Assembly (NCBI GenBank): GCA_026929865.2
Contig: CM049406.2
Coordinates: forward strand, 26,002,001-26,066,000
Direction: 5' to 3'
Origin: Hyperoplus lanceolatus
Taxonomy: Eukaryota; Chordata; Actinopteri; Uranoscopiformes; Ammodytidae
Length of the DNA: 64,000 nucleotides
Shown: positions 14,409-25,099 of the stretch, piece by piece
Layout of the letters: each line of letters begins with the position of its first letter
Numbering within the stretch: the first letter of the stretch is position 1
Notes under the pieces: generated by a model
Told to the model about the DNA's origin: nothing
Database searches by the model: none
The model's input: only the letters and a program-made list of their open reading frames with translations
Position numbers and translations under genes: made by a program

Positions 14409-17400
14409 GTCATGTCTGAGTGTTATCCACTTACAATCAGCGTAAATGTTCCCTTTTATGTGACTTGGTGTTTTGCTAAGGACACACACCATGAAAAGCA
14501 AAAAAGACAAAAAAACTGATTGCAAACTAAATCTAACCCAGCCACTGAATGAAGACTAACTGGATGCTTTCCATGTCAGCTATTTCCCTAGAAGCACCCT
14601 GCTGTGATTTAGCTGCCACCTGCTGAAGCAAATATTGAGTTTATCAAGAAACCATTGTTCTCCATCCGACCGCAATCCAGGACTTCCTCCCTCATTGCGT
14701 GTGTAAAAAGGAAATCAATCGAAAACACTTTCTTTAGAGGTGGAACAACCTCAACCTCATTGAAAATGTCACTCGGAATCTTTATTCGGCTTCCTAAAGT
14801 TGAACAAAATAATAGTTTACCAAAGCTACCAATGACACAAAGCCCTGCTTTTAGTGCAAGCATTAAAACACTTTTCACAGCAAGTGCGACTGTGAAAGCA
14901 AAGGTAATGGGTGCCTGTCGAATGCTAATGGCTCAGATTGCTATGCCTTTTGATTATTTCTTTCTCCAACACCTATTTTCCCGCGTATTTAGCTGGTGAG
15001 CAAATCGCTTGTCTGGGTTGACTTCCATTTGTTATTTCCCAAGTGCGTAGTGGATCGCTGTAGTATTAGGCCTGTGTGTGAATACCAGAGAGAGGTGTCT
15101 GGTGTCCTGAGGTCTGGAAGCTGTTAACACTGTCAGGTTCTGGGTGGAATCCAAAAAACGTAGGGCCGGTTGTGTAGCTATGGTTTTAACTGCCGCTCCA
15201 TTTAAATGTGCCAGCTATGTGTGGCATTTCTTGACCACATTTCCCACGCTTTGAGTCAGTCGCTTCTTCCTCTGCGTTTCAAACGGGCTTGCAATAATGA
15301 CTGGTTCAAGGGGGCTACTCTCTTACGAGGGCAGTGGGTCCCCACCTTTGTTTGGATGACATAGCCCCTACAACCTTGTCAAATGAACTCCCGGACCCCT
15401 TCATTGAGACCACCCACCATGTTCAAGATAGTTATTTCGACGATATATCAGAGACACGTAGCTATTTCAATATATTTATCTATAATGCTAATTTTAACCC
15501 ATATGTCCAAACCATTAAGAACTTACTTTAAGCCAACACCTGTTACTGCGTTACTTTGAGCTAACTATTTCAAATGTACCCATCAAGCTTAGCCATTTCA
15601 ACTATTCATCTATAAGCCTAATTTTGGCTATCTGTCCCAACTATTTATAAATTACTGTCAGCTATTTATTTCAACTGTTTAGCAGTCCCGTGGGGCTATT
15701 TGACAATGTATCTGCTATACTTTCAGTTATCTATCGGCTCACTTGTTAATGTGTTACCTTTAAATAACTATTTCAACTTTTAGCCATGTTTACCGTTCAT
15801 CAATTACTTTAACTAACATCTGCTCGTGCAAAAAATGAAGTCTGAAATATTTGTATCTTGGTTGGGATTGGGTCTCTGTTATGAACTTTGGGTTTGATTT
15901 TGAAAGAAGTTGGCACACACACACACACACACACACACACACCATTTCAAAACCTGTTTCTCGTGATTTGTCCAACTTTATGAAAGTGTTGTGGTAAATT
16001 GCTGGACTATTTATTTAAGAGTTGAACAGGCACAGCACTGGCTGTCTTCTGAGAGTGCCTGTAATGTGTTTCTTTGAGCAACTCAATGCATGTTGCTGCA
16101 TTGGGCAATTTGATGCAACCCAACATGACATGTTTTTGAAATCTTTTTGAACCCCTGTTCTTTTGAATCTTTTTGAACCCCATGCAATCGTGGCACTTCT
16201 ACCTCTGCTGACGGCCATGATGATTCCTTTATCATGTAACACCATCCATCCATCCATCCATCCATCCATTCATTCCATACCTATTCTCAGGTCCAGATGC
16301 AGCTTGTCAGAGTCACAACAGTAAGGCCTGTTGAGCTCCAGCTCTAGATGGAAGTTCTGTCCTCTGCGGATGATCATCTCATCCCCATGGTACAGGTCGG
16401 TGTGGTGCTCTTGTCTGTTCTGACCCGTCTTGGAGCTCAACAGGTCCACAGATAGCACAGACAGCTTCAGTTCTAGAGAGAGGAAGGTCAAACATTAATG
16501 ACGTCTGTGTGTCTGCTATTGATTTGATTATTATTTTTTTTATTAATCTATTTTTTTTTACTATCTTATACTTTTTTTATTGATGTGATATTTTCTCCAG
16601 GGGTCTTAATAATGTGTGCAACATTCAAAAATAGTTGGGAGACTCGGAGTACAATTCCCCTGTGTTCCAAATCACATACTAATACTACCGTGCTATTTAG
16701 TATGGAGGGCAAAGATTCTGGATGTCCCAATTCTGCTTAATGCTTATAAATACCCGGATGCCCAACTATATCCAGTCGAGATTTTTAGTGTGGAAATCAG
16801 CATGCCTATTTGGGTGATTCTGACCCACAATCCAGTGTGCACTGGAAGTGAGGTCACATCGACGCCGCCGCCAAGATGAAAACAACCAGCGATGCAACAG
16901 ATATATGAGCAAGAGTTAAGTTCAAAGCGCAATGTTATGATGCCATATATAAGTAAAAGTATGTGCCAATTGTAGCATGCTGCATTCTTATTAGAAACTG
17001 TCTATGATCAGCTGTAGTATGTAACATAGAAAAAATAAAGAGTATGTGATTTGGAACACAGCCTAGGGTCCATGATGAAAAAGTAGTGAAGAGAGGTGGA
17101 TGTCTTTGCCCAAGTCATGAAAGTGTTGTGGTAAATTGCTGGACTATTTATTCAAGAGTTGAACAGGTACAGCTCTGGCTGTCTTTCTGAGAGTGCCTGT
17201 AAAATGTTTCTTTGAGCAACTTACAGTTTTTTTTCGATTGCTAACCCACAGTGGGCACAACTGTAGCTCAATGTGCAAAACTCTAACTACAGTCTGCACA
17301 ACCAACAGTCACTGGAGCTGAACAGTTCACTTCACCTGCAAAATAGGCTCAGTGAAGCAAACACTATGAATTGTCCTCACTGAGATAACACACACTGTCA

Positions 17401-18872
17401 CTCAGAATATGCTCTGAGTACAAAGACTAGCATCAAACCCCAATACATAAATTACAAACTTTTAATCTTTACAGTTTGAATAATTTGAGTTATTTCACAC
17501 AAATTACGTAATATTTTCTTTGATGAAAGGGTGACATTCTTTCACATGAAATTGTTTATTTTATAACATACCAGTTTTTTTAGGAAAACAAAAAGAAATT
17601 AAAATCAGAAGTTTGCTTCAATAGATACACATTTTGTATATTTTATTGAAAACATATAGTAGTAAATGTAGTATTTATCTGTGTAAATATTCTATAATTG
17701 TAATACAGAAATCTATCCTGTAATGTTGTCATTTACTGTTGCTGGAAAATTCGTATTACAGATGCAACTTTAGATTTTTGCAGATTGGGTTGCACTCTCA
17801 ACCCTGCTTCTCTCAATGAGAGACCATGATTCACAACAGGGTCCATCAGTCTAGCCCTTACTGTATTTCATCAGACATTACAGCTCTATGTCTTCCTCCA
17901 CACATCCACACTCACTGCCACTCTTCTCCCTCCAACAACCTGTCTTCGTTGGTCCATTTCCAAAAAAAATATATATTTTTGAGTTTTCCCTTTATACTGT
18001 ATATGTTCACTAACAAGTTTAAAACAAGACATCTTACAGTAGTGTTTCAGTTGAAATTACAATCTGCAGTGTTTGAAAAGCAATAGGCATTCATTCTGTT
18101 TTGAATGTGTGGTTTACAGTTGTGGCAGTAGTGTGTTAGTGTTTGAAAAAAAGGGCTGGAAATCCACAGTTCTGTGCAGGCTGTGGTTAAGCCATGAGAT
18201 AAGTGTGTAGAGTTTTGAAAATTGTGTTTAAGCAATGAAAAACGAGCTAGAGTTTGGCCCGAATGAACCGCTGCTCTGCATACTGTTGTTAGAGTTTTGC
18301 ACTTGTCGCTCCAGTTGTGCCCACTGTGGTTTAGCAATCGAAAAAAACTGTAATGCATTTTGCTGCATTGGGCAGGAACTCTGGAGATTTAGGAACTCAA
18401 GAACAAAATGCGAAATTTAAAAGGGGTTCAGTATGATTGAAACGAACCCGGAAGGACATTTAAACTGCATCACTGCCTTACACTTCTGCATACTTGACAA
18501 GTTGTTTTGTAAAACCCTTTCACCTTATAATTTCATACCAAACTTCACTAAAAACGTCAGTGACCTTATACCTTCCATTTCCTTATGTTCTCCATTCTCT
18601 CCAGGCTTGGGCTTGGTGTGCTCCGGGCCCGTGCAGGGCTCACAGGGCGGGGGTTTGTCCACCGCCACCTTGTCTGTGACATCGTAGGAGGTGGTGGTCT
18701 GGCGCTTACAGCAGCAGGGACACATCTTCCTGAACCAGCGCCGGCAGCCTCCCTCCTCCCCCTGTCTCTTCTCCTGTCTCTCTATGGTCAGCTCCACTCT
18801 GGTGGGGGGGGCCGCACCGGGGAACCGCCCCACCTCCGCAGGGCACCTCACTGTCGACCGTTCGCCTGGCAT
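3220..18872 (-). CDS. tgm1: Transglutaminase K (TGM1-type protein-glutamine gamma-glutamyltransferase), complete, 13 coding exons
   Basis: It is predicted to make calcium-dependent glutamine-lysine isopeptide cross-links between proteins at the membrane of epithelial cells. Exons, in transcript order: 18872-18572, 16472-16281, 12882-12634, 10111-9993, 9205-9098, 8774-8597, 7716-7578, 6251-6059, 5652-5499, 5184-4900, 4226-4066, 3721-3585, 3364-3220. All junctions are GT-AG and keep frame; the sum is 2361 bp, or 786 aa plus stop. Order of parts: Cys-rich N-terminal tail (1-100), N-terminal beta-sandwich (about 100-250), catalytic core (about 250-550) with Cys373 in YGQCWVF, His432 in NFHVW and Asp455 in AVDSTPQE, then two C-terminal beta-barrels (about 580-786). 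Human TGM1 uses Cys377/His436/Asp459 (recalled), the same spacing shifted by four. The Cys cluster and the nop9 neighbour favour TGM1 over F13A or TGM2. The start ATG at 18872 directly follows a splice-acceptor-like sequence; an in-frame ATG at 18887 is the alternative. Confidence 0.95.
3421..3577. repeat. (TG)n/(TGTCTG)n microsatellite filling the last tgm1 intron
   Basis: About 157 bp of TG and TGTCTG repeats make up most of the 220-bp intron between the last two tgm1 coding exons. On the sense strand the intron begins GTAAGAACACACAC, so the CA tract starts within a few bases of the donor. Confidence 0.95.
5737..5925. mobile_element. MITE copy (GGTGGAGTCAG family) in a tgm1 intron
   Basis: It starts AAAGGTGGAGTCAGTGATTC and continues with the family body (GTCAAAATCTGTGAATTTCTCC, then GCTGAAAACAAATCTGGTG). 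Related copies lie at 8833, 20105, 33030, 49360 and 56640. The right half is diverged. Confidence 0.7.
6059..6251 (-). CDS. tgm1: tgm1 exon with the catalytic histidine and aspartate
   Basis: Residues 430-493 carry NFHVWNDCW (His432) and [11 protein letters not shown] (Asp455), which complete the Cys-His-Asp triad begun in the exon at 8597-8774. The next segment, [15 protein letters not shown], is the usual transglutaminase sequence after the triad. The exon before it (7578-7716) carries [14 protein letters not shown] and SAHDTDTS, which are also family hallmarks. Confidence 0.93.
6966..7017. repeat. (TA)n(CA)n microsatellite
   Basis: Compound TA then CA dinucleotide tract in a tgm1 intron. 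Confidence 0.9.
7063..7537. mobile_element. Foldback (long inverted repeat) DNA element, 475 bp, 8-bp TSD
   Basis: Two arms of about 160 bp, starting GGTAACACTTTATAATAAC and ending with its near complement, enclose a loop of about 140 bp. The direct repeat GAATGTTC flanks it exactly at 7055-7062 and 7538-7545. It encodes no protein. The 8-bp duplication fits a hAT-type non-autonomous element. It sits 40 bp from the splice donor of the tgm1 exon at 7578. Confidence 0.85.
8597..8774 (-). CDS. tgm1: tgm1 exon with the catalytic cysteine
   Basis: The exon encodes residues 324-382 and includes [13 protein letters not shown], the transglutaminase active-site signature with the nucleophile Cys373. 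The upstream segment, [14 protein letters not shown], is the typical family sequence before the active site. Splice sites are TTTTCAG on the 5' side and GTGAG on the 3' side. No key residue is missing, so the enzyme is expected to be active. Confidence 0.93.
8833..8937. mobile_element. MITE fragment (GGTGGAGTCAG family) in a tgm1 intron
   Basis: This is the left half only of the family: AAAGGTGGAGTCAGCGATTG, then GTGAATATCTCCTCACAATC. It lies about 60 bp upstream, in transcript orientation, of the exon that carries the catalytic Cys. Confidence 0.7.
10221..10467. mobile_element. TTAA-flanked MITE, 247 bp
   Basis: The ends are AGCTATAGTGCGTAA and TTACGCACTAGCT (an imperfect TIR), with TTAA on both sides (10217-10220 and 10468-10471). 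TTAA duplication is typical of piggyBac and Kolobok transposons. There is no coding capacity. It lies in tgm1 intron 3. Confidence 0.8.
11021..11365. repeat. Dispersed repeat flanked by (CA)n tracts
   Basis: A block of about 275 bp (ATGTGAGGACACCC, CCTCACCCTAAACTAAACC, ATGTCCTCACTCCGATGG) lies between (AC)n at 11021-11063 and (AC)n at about 11340. I recognise this CA-linked unit as a common fish dispersed repeat. Its CCCTAA-like motifs are part of the repeat, not telomere. Confidence 0.6.
13513..13580. mobile_element. hAT/Charlie-like end fragment
   Basis: GTGTCAAACTCAAGGCCCGC followed by GGGCC and TGGCCCGCGG is the characteristic left end of fish hAT elements whose TIR reads GTGTCAAACTC. 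I see no matching right end, so it is probably truncated. Confidence 0.55.
14258..14296. repeat. Perfect 39-bp palindrome
   Basis: Two perfectly complementary 19-nt arms (AAACCATGCCCAGCCTGGT and its complement) are separated by one base (14277). A short foldback like this could form a very stable hairpin in the tgm1 pre-mRNA (intron 2). Confidence 0.95.
14345..14405. repeat. (CA)n microsatellite
   Basis: About 60 bp of pure CA dinucleotides in tgm1 intron 2. Confidence 0.95.
15330..15800. repeat. Decayed internal repeats beside a transposon-like end
   Basis: The segment opens with a sequence resembling a transposon end (GCAGTGGGTCCCCACCTTTG). It then holds several degenerate copies of a unit like AACTATTTCAACTATTCATC/TATAAGCCTAA, in tgm1 intron 2. 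The family is not recognised. Confidence 0.35.
15979..16110 (+). repeat. Local duplication, copy 1
   Basis: About 130 bp (ATGAAAGTGTTGTGGTAAAT to TGCTGCATTGGGCA) match the split copy at 17117-17221 plus 18353-18373 with few differences. The two copies flank the tgm1 exon at 16281-16472. Confidence 0.85.
16241..16275. repeat. (CATC)n microsatellite
   Basis: A short CATC tetranucleotide run that ends about 6 bp from the tgm1 splice donor region at 16280. Confidence 0.9.
16660..17061. mobile_element. MITE with 21-bp perfect TIRs, 402 bp
   Basis: The left end (CTGTGTTCCAAATCACATAC and one more base) and the right end (17041-17061) are exact complements. The body has no ORF of note. Related ends occur at about 51.8-52.5 kb. 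No clear target duplication is visible. It lies in tgm1 intron 1. Confidence 0.8.
17224..18350. mobile_element. TA-inserted DNA transposon (Tc1/mariner-like, non-autonomous), 1127 bp
   Basis: The ends CAGTTTTTTTTCGATTGC and GCAATCGAAAAAAACTG are imperfect inverted repeats extending about 70 bp inward (ACCCACAGTGGGCACAACTG). TA flanks both sides (17222-17223, 18351-18352). No intact transposase is seen. It interrupts the second copy of a local duplication (15979-16110), whose first copy lacks it. Confidence 0.85.
18572..18872 (-). CDS. tgm1: tgm1 first coding exon: membrane-anchor tail
   Basis: This exon encodes residues 1-100. The tail holds a cysteine cluster, MCPCCCKR, at residues 50-57 (Cys51, 53, 54, 55) next to basic residues. 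In mammalian TGM1 an equivalent N-terminal Cys cluster is S-acylated and holds the enzyme at the plasma membrane, so the same role is inferred here. The exon ends at GAAATGGAAG, and its single leftover base joins exon 2 in frame to read EMEELKLS. The sequence upstream on the minus strand, TGTGTTTTCCCAG just before AATG, looks like a 3' splice site. That suggests a separate non-coding exon upstream, as in mammalian TGM1. Confidence 0.9.
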
Positions 18873-19330
18873 TCTGGGAAAACACATAAGGGGATTGTTA
18901 TTTTTAATTTTTTTTTAAATACTTTATGTTTTGTTTTTTCTCTTTAAAGAACACTAACACCCAAACTGCAAAAGCGAACACACAAACAAAAGACAACACA
19001 AAATGAAAAACTAACATGGCAAACTCTACTTAAAAGGTTTCTAAGACGTTGTTTAAATTAAAGGCAAATGTTAAGCAGAAAAAATGAAAAGTCAAAAAGG
19101 TGTCATGAAGGTCACTTCAGCGCTGCTATATGGTCGAGGAAAGGCCGCCATATTTGTTTACATGTTCTGTTATTTAAATTTTAAGGAATTAATTTGCAGA
19201 TACCAATCATGGTATTATAAGCATTACTTTATGTTAAACAGAGTATGTGTCACAACTTCAGCCAGTATTTAGTTTGTTTTCATATGTCTGTTTTCCTGGT
19301 TTCCTTTCTAACTTTCATGTCATTTCAGAC
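18873..19330. other. tgm1 upstream sequence, nothing recognised
   Basis: AT-rich sequence upstream of the first tgm1 coding exon on the minus strand. It contains the acceptor-like sequence described with that exon and no other gene or repeat that I can name. Confidence 0.5.
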
Positions 19331-19338
19331 CCGGCCAC

Positions 19339-19672
19339 TAGTGATGTTAGGTCCGACACGTAAGCCCCGAAGCCTGTGTCGCGCAAAGGAGGCGTGTCCA
19401 GATGAAGCCTGTCTCGAGGCCTGTATCGTTTGTCACAGTACCACGTGACTAAAGACAAACGAAGCCCTGTTTTCTGAAATCATGCGACTGCCTCACTTTA
19501 TATACTATCTATGCTCGCTACGTGAAATAAGAGAGCCACTACCGTAACATACCAGCAGATGTCAGTATTCCTAAATGAGCTGTTAAATGGGGCTTTGTTG
19601 ATCAGGCTTTTTGGTGAAGCATTTGGCCAGAAAGATTCGACACATTCACGGGGCCTCATCTCAACATCACTA
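19339..19672. mobile_element. Short hAT-like element, 334 bp
   Basis: The ends TAGTGATGTT...AACATCACTA are inverted repeats. The flanking octamers CCGGCCAC and CCAGCCAT match at 6 of 8 positions, as expected for a decayed 8-bp target duplication. There is no coding sequence. Confidence 0.6.
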
Positions 19673-19679
19673 CCAGCCA

Positions 19680-20068
19680 TTCCCTCCTGCTCTGCACTCC
19701 CTGTTAATTACATTCACCTGGTCTGCCCCACATACACCTGCTCCTCATCAGTTAATCAGCCCCAGTATATATCTCAGTTCAGTTCCCTCAGTCAGTTGCC
19801 AGATTGTCAGATGTACTAGTGTCTTACCTAGCGCTCCAGCATTCAGATATCATCCTGTCTTCCGATCCTGCCTGCCTGTTCATGTTTCAACCTGTCTTTT
19901 GGACTTTGCTTTGGATTACCCTTTTAACTGCCCCAACTGGACTTGTTCGCCACGCTTTCTTTCTACCTGGTTTGTCATCCACTTTTCATTAAATCTGTTT
20001 TTTGAATCTGAACTGTTTCCTGAGTCTTGCTATTGGGTTCTTGTCTGTCATTATCCTGAAACCTGACA
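19680..20068 (+). mobile_element. LTR-like fragment
   Basis: The sequence resembles the 3' part of a fish LTR: a CT-rich body, an ATTAAA poly(A)-like signal (19987), GAATCTGAACTGTTTCCTGA and a terminal CTGACA. The 5' TG end and a target duplication are not found. Confidence 0.4.
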
Positions 20069-20104
20069 GGATGACTGAATTGAGGCAGATTTTTTTCAAA
20101 AAAT

Positions 20105-20397
20105 TAAAGGTGGATTTATCGATTCTGGAGAATGCTTGTCGTCAAACTCAGTGAATATCTGCTCACCATCCGTACTGTGTGTGTGTGTGCGCTGAAACAA
20201 AGCTGGTGTTATTACATAGGCTAGGCTCTGGACACTGGTATGTAGTCAAAGGGTTTGTAAGTTGTGTAATGACAGCATATTCTTTATCAACGCACACATA
20301 CACACAATAGGAACATGTGGTAGAAATCGATCATGAGGAGATATTCCCTGATTTTGACAACACTGATTCTCCAGAATCATCGACTCCACCTTTTACA
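20105..20397. mobile_element. Palindromic MITE, most complete copy (GGTGGAGTCAG family)
   Basis: Both ends are present: AAAGGTGGATTTATCGATTC at the left, and GAATCATCGACTCCACCTTT at the right as an inverted repeat. An inner inverted pair, GTGAATATCTGCTCACC and GAGGAGATATTCCCTGA, continues the symmetry. No protein is encoded. Confidence 0.8.
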
Positions 20398-20646
20398 GTA
20401 TGTATAGTATATGTCAAAATGATCGACCGCAAAGTCTGAATTAAGGCACATCCTCGTGGGACCCCTTAGATTGATTTTGAGATGGTCGTTGTTGAACCAC
20501 TGCACCATAAAGCTATCAATGCAAATGGGTTAAAGTTTGATTTGAACCGAATTGTGAAATATTCGCCTCTGAACAAACCCCAGACCTTGTTGTGAACACA
20601 CTTCTTTGGAACTACAGACTTCTTAGGAAATACTTCAGAAAGTTCT

Positions 20647-20999
20647 TGTTACGGTGACAACAGGCAGGCAAGCAGGACCCAAATGCAAGACGTTTCAAAT
20701 AAAGGTAATTTATTGTCCAAAAAAACACAAACTCCGAAAAAGGCAAAATGGCAAGGCACATGGAAGACTGGGACGGACTCACCAACAGGTACAATGCAAA
20801 GACAGAACAATGACACACAGGGAGTTAAATACACAATACAGGGTAGACAACGAGGGACGGGTGTAACACATTAGGGGAGGGAGCAGTAATCACACAGGAG
20901 AGAAACTTGACAGAACATGGGGAGGAACAAGACAGACATACCAAAATAAAACAGGAAACATGGGGAACCACAAAAAAAAGACGAAGACAGACCATGACA
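20647..20999 (-). mobile_element. Solo LTR, 353 bp
   Basis: On the minus strand it runs TGTCATGG...ACCGTAACA (5'-TG...CA-3') with an AATAAA near its 3' part (ACAATAAATTACC). It is flanked by an exact 5-bp target duplication, GTTCT, at 20642-20646 and 21000-21004. No internal retrotransposon genes are adjacent, so recombination between two LTRs is the likely origin. The superfamily is not resolvable. Confidence 0.85.
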
Positions 21000-22679
21000 G
21001 TTCTCCATATGGGACCTGTTGGCTGCTTTCTGGTTTGTCCAAATAGTAATAGCACAACACTAACTACAGTAAAATTTCTGAAAACAGATGTTGCTTGTTA
21101 CAGTAATTTCAGAAGAAAACAAAATGGAATGTGAACACCACCCAATAAATCCCCAGACATTGTACGATAAGCAGAAAGAAATGCTAATGGTCCGCATGTC
21201 GCAACAGTCCTATGAGATTGTTTTACTCATAGCAATCTGATTTTTAAAAAACACTCCTCCTGTTGTTCCTCTCCCTTTCATCTTTCCATCACAAACAAAA
21301 AGGTCGACGCACTTTTTCATTTGGAATTTTCCCACAATTACCACGTTCCAGAAATGCACTCTCCCTGGGACCGTTTGGGCTTTGCCTAAATAGTTCTTTT
21401 GTATTTGGCCTTTAGTCCTTGAAGCAGCTGGATTCAATCGGCCTCACCACAGCTGTTGCGGAACAATGTAGGCTACTTTGTACTGTGTGTGTGTGTGTGT
21501 GTGTACAAATGCTCTACGGATGGATGCAGTGCAGTAGATCATACAAACATTTATCACACTGCCATATCCCCACCCTCATACAGTGCACCTATAATCGCAA
21601 TGGAATTAGATCATTCATCACACCGGGGAAAAGCCCGCCCATTTTCGGCCCATCCTAATTTTTTTATAAAACCATGTTACACACTGAATTCCAACATAAG
21701 GATAGCGAAAAAACAAAAAAATGGACTGAGAGGCAGAAGGAGGAAGACTTTTACCCTATCATCCCCTTCTCTCTCCGCCCGATCTGCAACTAAATTGTGT
21801 CTCTTGATTAAACTATGTGTGTGGCGCCCCTCCCTGCAGAGAAATAAATCTACATACCAAAGCATTTAAAAAGCATCATCAGAGTTTTTTTTTATAGCTC
21901 TTGTAAAACACCTATGAACTGTATTGAGCTGCAGGGTGATGCAGAGTCAGGGTGACATCAGTGTTATTAAAGCTCCCATAGTATACACTTTTCTGTACTA
22001 TTATACACCATATTATATGGTCTTAGTGGTCCCTAATACGTTTTTCTTTAATTGTTTGCTGAAAAAAACTTTCAGATAATTTATTGTACTATGCTGATGT
22101 TCAACTAATCTCACAATGGCCTATTTTTTTAAAAAGAGCTGCAGCTCCCCTCGTAAATATACAATCTTTGAGCTCCCCTGTTGTTCAAACTAATTGTAAA
22201 ATTAGACTTATGTAGTAGGGGCATAACTATATGCACTTACATGATAGTGGTAGTAGTAGGCCTACCACCAAAGTGGGGACTGAGGCTAAGGCTATATGTT
22301 CCATGCAACAAAACACCATCATGGGCTATAAAGTCCTGTGTGTTTTAACAAAAAGCATTTAATTTTTTTATTCGCTTTTCAAAATAAAACTTAAGGTTGA
22401 GATTGGATGGTTGATGTAAGTTGCATCCATAGGAAAATGACTAGACCTATTTACAGGCGATCAGCAGTGAGAGTCTCTGCAAAGTGTTGCTAACTATTCA
22501 CTTGATTTCACGGTCGACTGTTTGCACGGCGTATCAGACAGGCAGAGCACACTGGGTTTGGGGGGAAAAAAAGAAAGATAGTGAAGTTATGCGGTACGGA
22601 TCCAAGGTCAGACAACCAACAGCTGAGGGAGAGGTGTTAAGGAGGGGCGGCTCACGCTCTCAGCCCCTCAAAATCCATG

Positions 22680-22943
22680 GGTGTAAGTAAAGAATGTGTG
22701 GGTGTAAGTATAGAATGAGTGTGTGTGTGTGGTGTGGAATGTGTATGTATGTGATGTGTGTATCTGTCTGTGTTTTTGTGTGCATGTGTGTGTATTTGTG
22801 TGTGTGTACATGCGTGTGTGTTTGCGTGTGTGTGAGTGTATACATGTGTGTTTATTTGTGTGTGTTTGTCTGCATGTGTATGTGTATCCATCTGTATGTG
22901 CGTGCGTGCATGTGTGAGTGTGTGTGTGAGTGCGTGTGTGTGA

Positions 22944-22974
<31 letters not shown>

Positions 22975-22987
22975 AGTGTGTGTGTGA

Positions 22988-23067
<80 letters not shown>
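22680..23067. repeat. Long imperfect (TG)n tract, about 390 bp
   Basis: Imperfect TG with TATG, TGCG, TGAG and TCTG variants, becoming pure TG at the right. ORFs across it (Cys/Val and Thr/His runs) are artefacts of the repeat. Confidence 0.95.
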
Positions 23068-23999
23068 ATCATGCATGTTCACTTCTGATTTTTCACCTCC
23101 CCGACTCCCTGAGTTCATGTGACGGTCAGATGACATTCCCCTCCTCCCTTCAACAGTTTCCAGATCCTCCAAATATTTGGCAATAACATCCCTAATCATT
23201 GTGACTGACACAATGGATGGAGTCAGCTGTGTGCGCTGCAACGTGATCTCCACCCAAAAACACTAAAGTCACGCTCCCTGACCCATTCAGTGCCGCAGCC
23301 TGCGCTCCATCTCTCATTTTAGAAAGGAGGAACAAACATGTATATTGAAATGAAAAGAGAGTCAACACGATTTGGCTAGAGGGCAAGGAGTTCAAGATCA
23401 TTCTGAAGCACACTCTCTGCTCACTCACAGACAATGGGTCAAGAGTTCAATTATAAATTGCTGAATAAAATTACAGATGGTTATTTTCGAAAGTGTAACC
23501 GAAGAAAAGCTTTTTGTAGCTGTTGTTGTGATTGGTGTCTCTTCCCAGGCCTTTAAAAAAGACAATTTATCTCACCGCTGCACCTTGGTTGTCCTAAAAT
23601 TGCCAGATTAGATTCATGAAAAGCCATTATTCCAAAAGACAATTTGTTGGCAGCCTTACCTCACACTTTAATGTAAAACTTAAATGGGGTTTGTAACACA
23701 GGCATCAGCCGAGTTTGAAAACGGGTGTAACTTCCTCTCCTCTTTCCACCCCATGCATCACTTCTTTCATTATGCTGCTGCGACCCCTCCCTGCAAAAGC
23801 TCTGCACCTCTCTTTCTCTCTCTCTACCTCTATCTCTCTCTCTCTTAAGCCAGCAGTGTGTGTTGGCATGCCGACAGGGGCTGGTATGCCCACTGGAGCC
23901 CGAGATAAGCGCTTTCAAATTCAAGTCACTGTATTTTCCCAAATGGCAACAATTGGCTGGGGCTTGTTTGTGTGCTTGGTATTGGTCCCATGTTTAATT

Positions 24000-24236
24000 A
24001 GGCTATATTGTACTTTCACCCATTTCATTTTAATTGCTGCCACTCTTCACCACTGTGTACATGTTTCAATTGTTTTTTCTTCACTTGTTGTTGTATATTT
24101 GATGTATTTGGATTGAATATTGTTTATGTATTGTTGTTTTTCCTTTGAATTTGTTCGAACTCGACGTCTTTGTAAATGAAGGTCACCCCTCAAAAGTTAA
24201 ATGAAATTAAATGAAATTAATACACAATTCATTACA
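24000..24236 (+). mobile_element. LINE 3' end, copy A
   Basis: It shares a 3' UTR with 25629-25898 (ATATTGTACTTTCACCCATT, GCTGCCACTCTTCACCAC, GTCACCCCTCAA) and ends in AAATGAAATTAAATG short-unit repeats. It is 5' truncated and carries no coding sequence. Confidence 0.7.
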
Positions 24237-24708
24237 CATTCTTAAGGGAATCTGAAGGAATAAAAAAATAAATAAAAAAAATACCTCAACTAAATAACTG
24301 TCTATGTACTTCACTGAACACTGACAGAGAGTATATAACAGCAAAGCAACTTCTGGGAGTTTGGAAGGATCAGAAACTTTCTGGAAACCAATCAGGGGAA
24401 CTGCTTAATTGGATTTGTGTTGCAACCAAAAGTTTACTAAGTTCAGAGCCAAATAAATTTCACCCTTAACGGATTCAGAAAATAATACCAGGTTTTATAT
24501 TGTGATAATGGCTGTTTTGATAGATGTGAGATATAGCATAAACCCCTCCCTGTAGAGAGCCGCATTCACCCTTAGCTAATTATAAGAGCGATTTTCCCCA
24601 GTCTGAAAGGAGAAACCGTTATGTCATGCGCGCGCCGCTTCAAGTTGTACGCTAAACTAAACATTTCCTTTATAAGACAGTGTAGGTATAAGAGAGTCAA
24701 AATCTTAC

Positions 24709-24850
24709 TTTTGCTGTGTGGATTCTTCTCTGGGTCAGCGGCCAATCCTTCTGGGTTAATTATCCCTAGCTCTTCGTGAAAACTTTTTGGAAAGTTGTCT
24801 CGTTCTTCACTCGCTCCGTTCTCGGATCAGAATACTTAATGCCTGTCCTA
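24709..24850 (-). other. Candidate non-coding first exon / promoter region of tgm1
   Basis: On the minus strand a strong splice-donor-like sequence, CAAAAGTAAGAT, ends a candidate exon at 24709. The first coding exon of tgm1 begins right after an acceptor-like sequence at about 18873, so a 5' UTR intron of about 5.8 kb is possible. Mammalian TGM1 also has a non-coding first exon. A TATA-like ATATACAGG lies upstream near 24970 on the minus strand. The upper boundary is a guess. Confidence 0.25.
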
Positions 24851-25042
24851 GAATGCATTGCATGGAACTTTAAGCATGTCATACACACCCACTCTCAAAC
24901 ACGCATACACACCATACACACACATACACGCCCCTCTTCGGAGCAGAACGGCACACCCCGCCCCACCCTGTATATGGACCAAAGTGTCCCACCACTACAA
25001 CACGGGGACGATCCAAGACCTGGTGCGCGCGATTTGGACTCA

Positions 25043-25056
25043 GGAGCGCGCACACA

Positions 25057-25098
<42 letters not shown>
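25043..25098. repeat. (CA)n microsatellite
   Basis: CA dinucleotide tract in sequence upstream of the candidate tgm1 first exon. Confidence 0.95.

Positions 25099-25099
<1 letters not shown>

Noticed and set aside
18885-18887. Upstream in-frame ATG of tgm1 (adds five residues, MCFPR)
   Set aside because: The five codons overlap a pyrimidine-rich acceptor-like sequence, so they are probably intronic. The ATG at 18872 is preferred.
23800-23850. CRISPR-like or spaced repeat array
   Set aside because: Only simple CT-rich sequence. No regular repeat-spacer pattern is found anywhere in the window.
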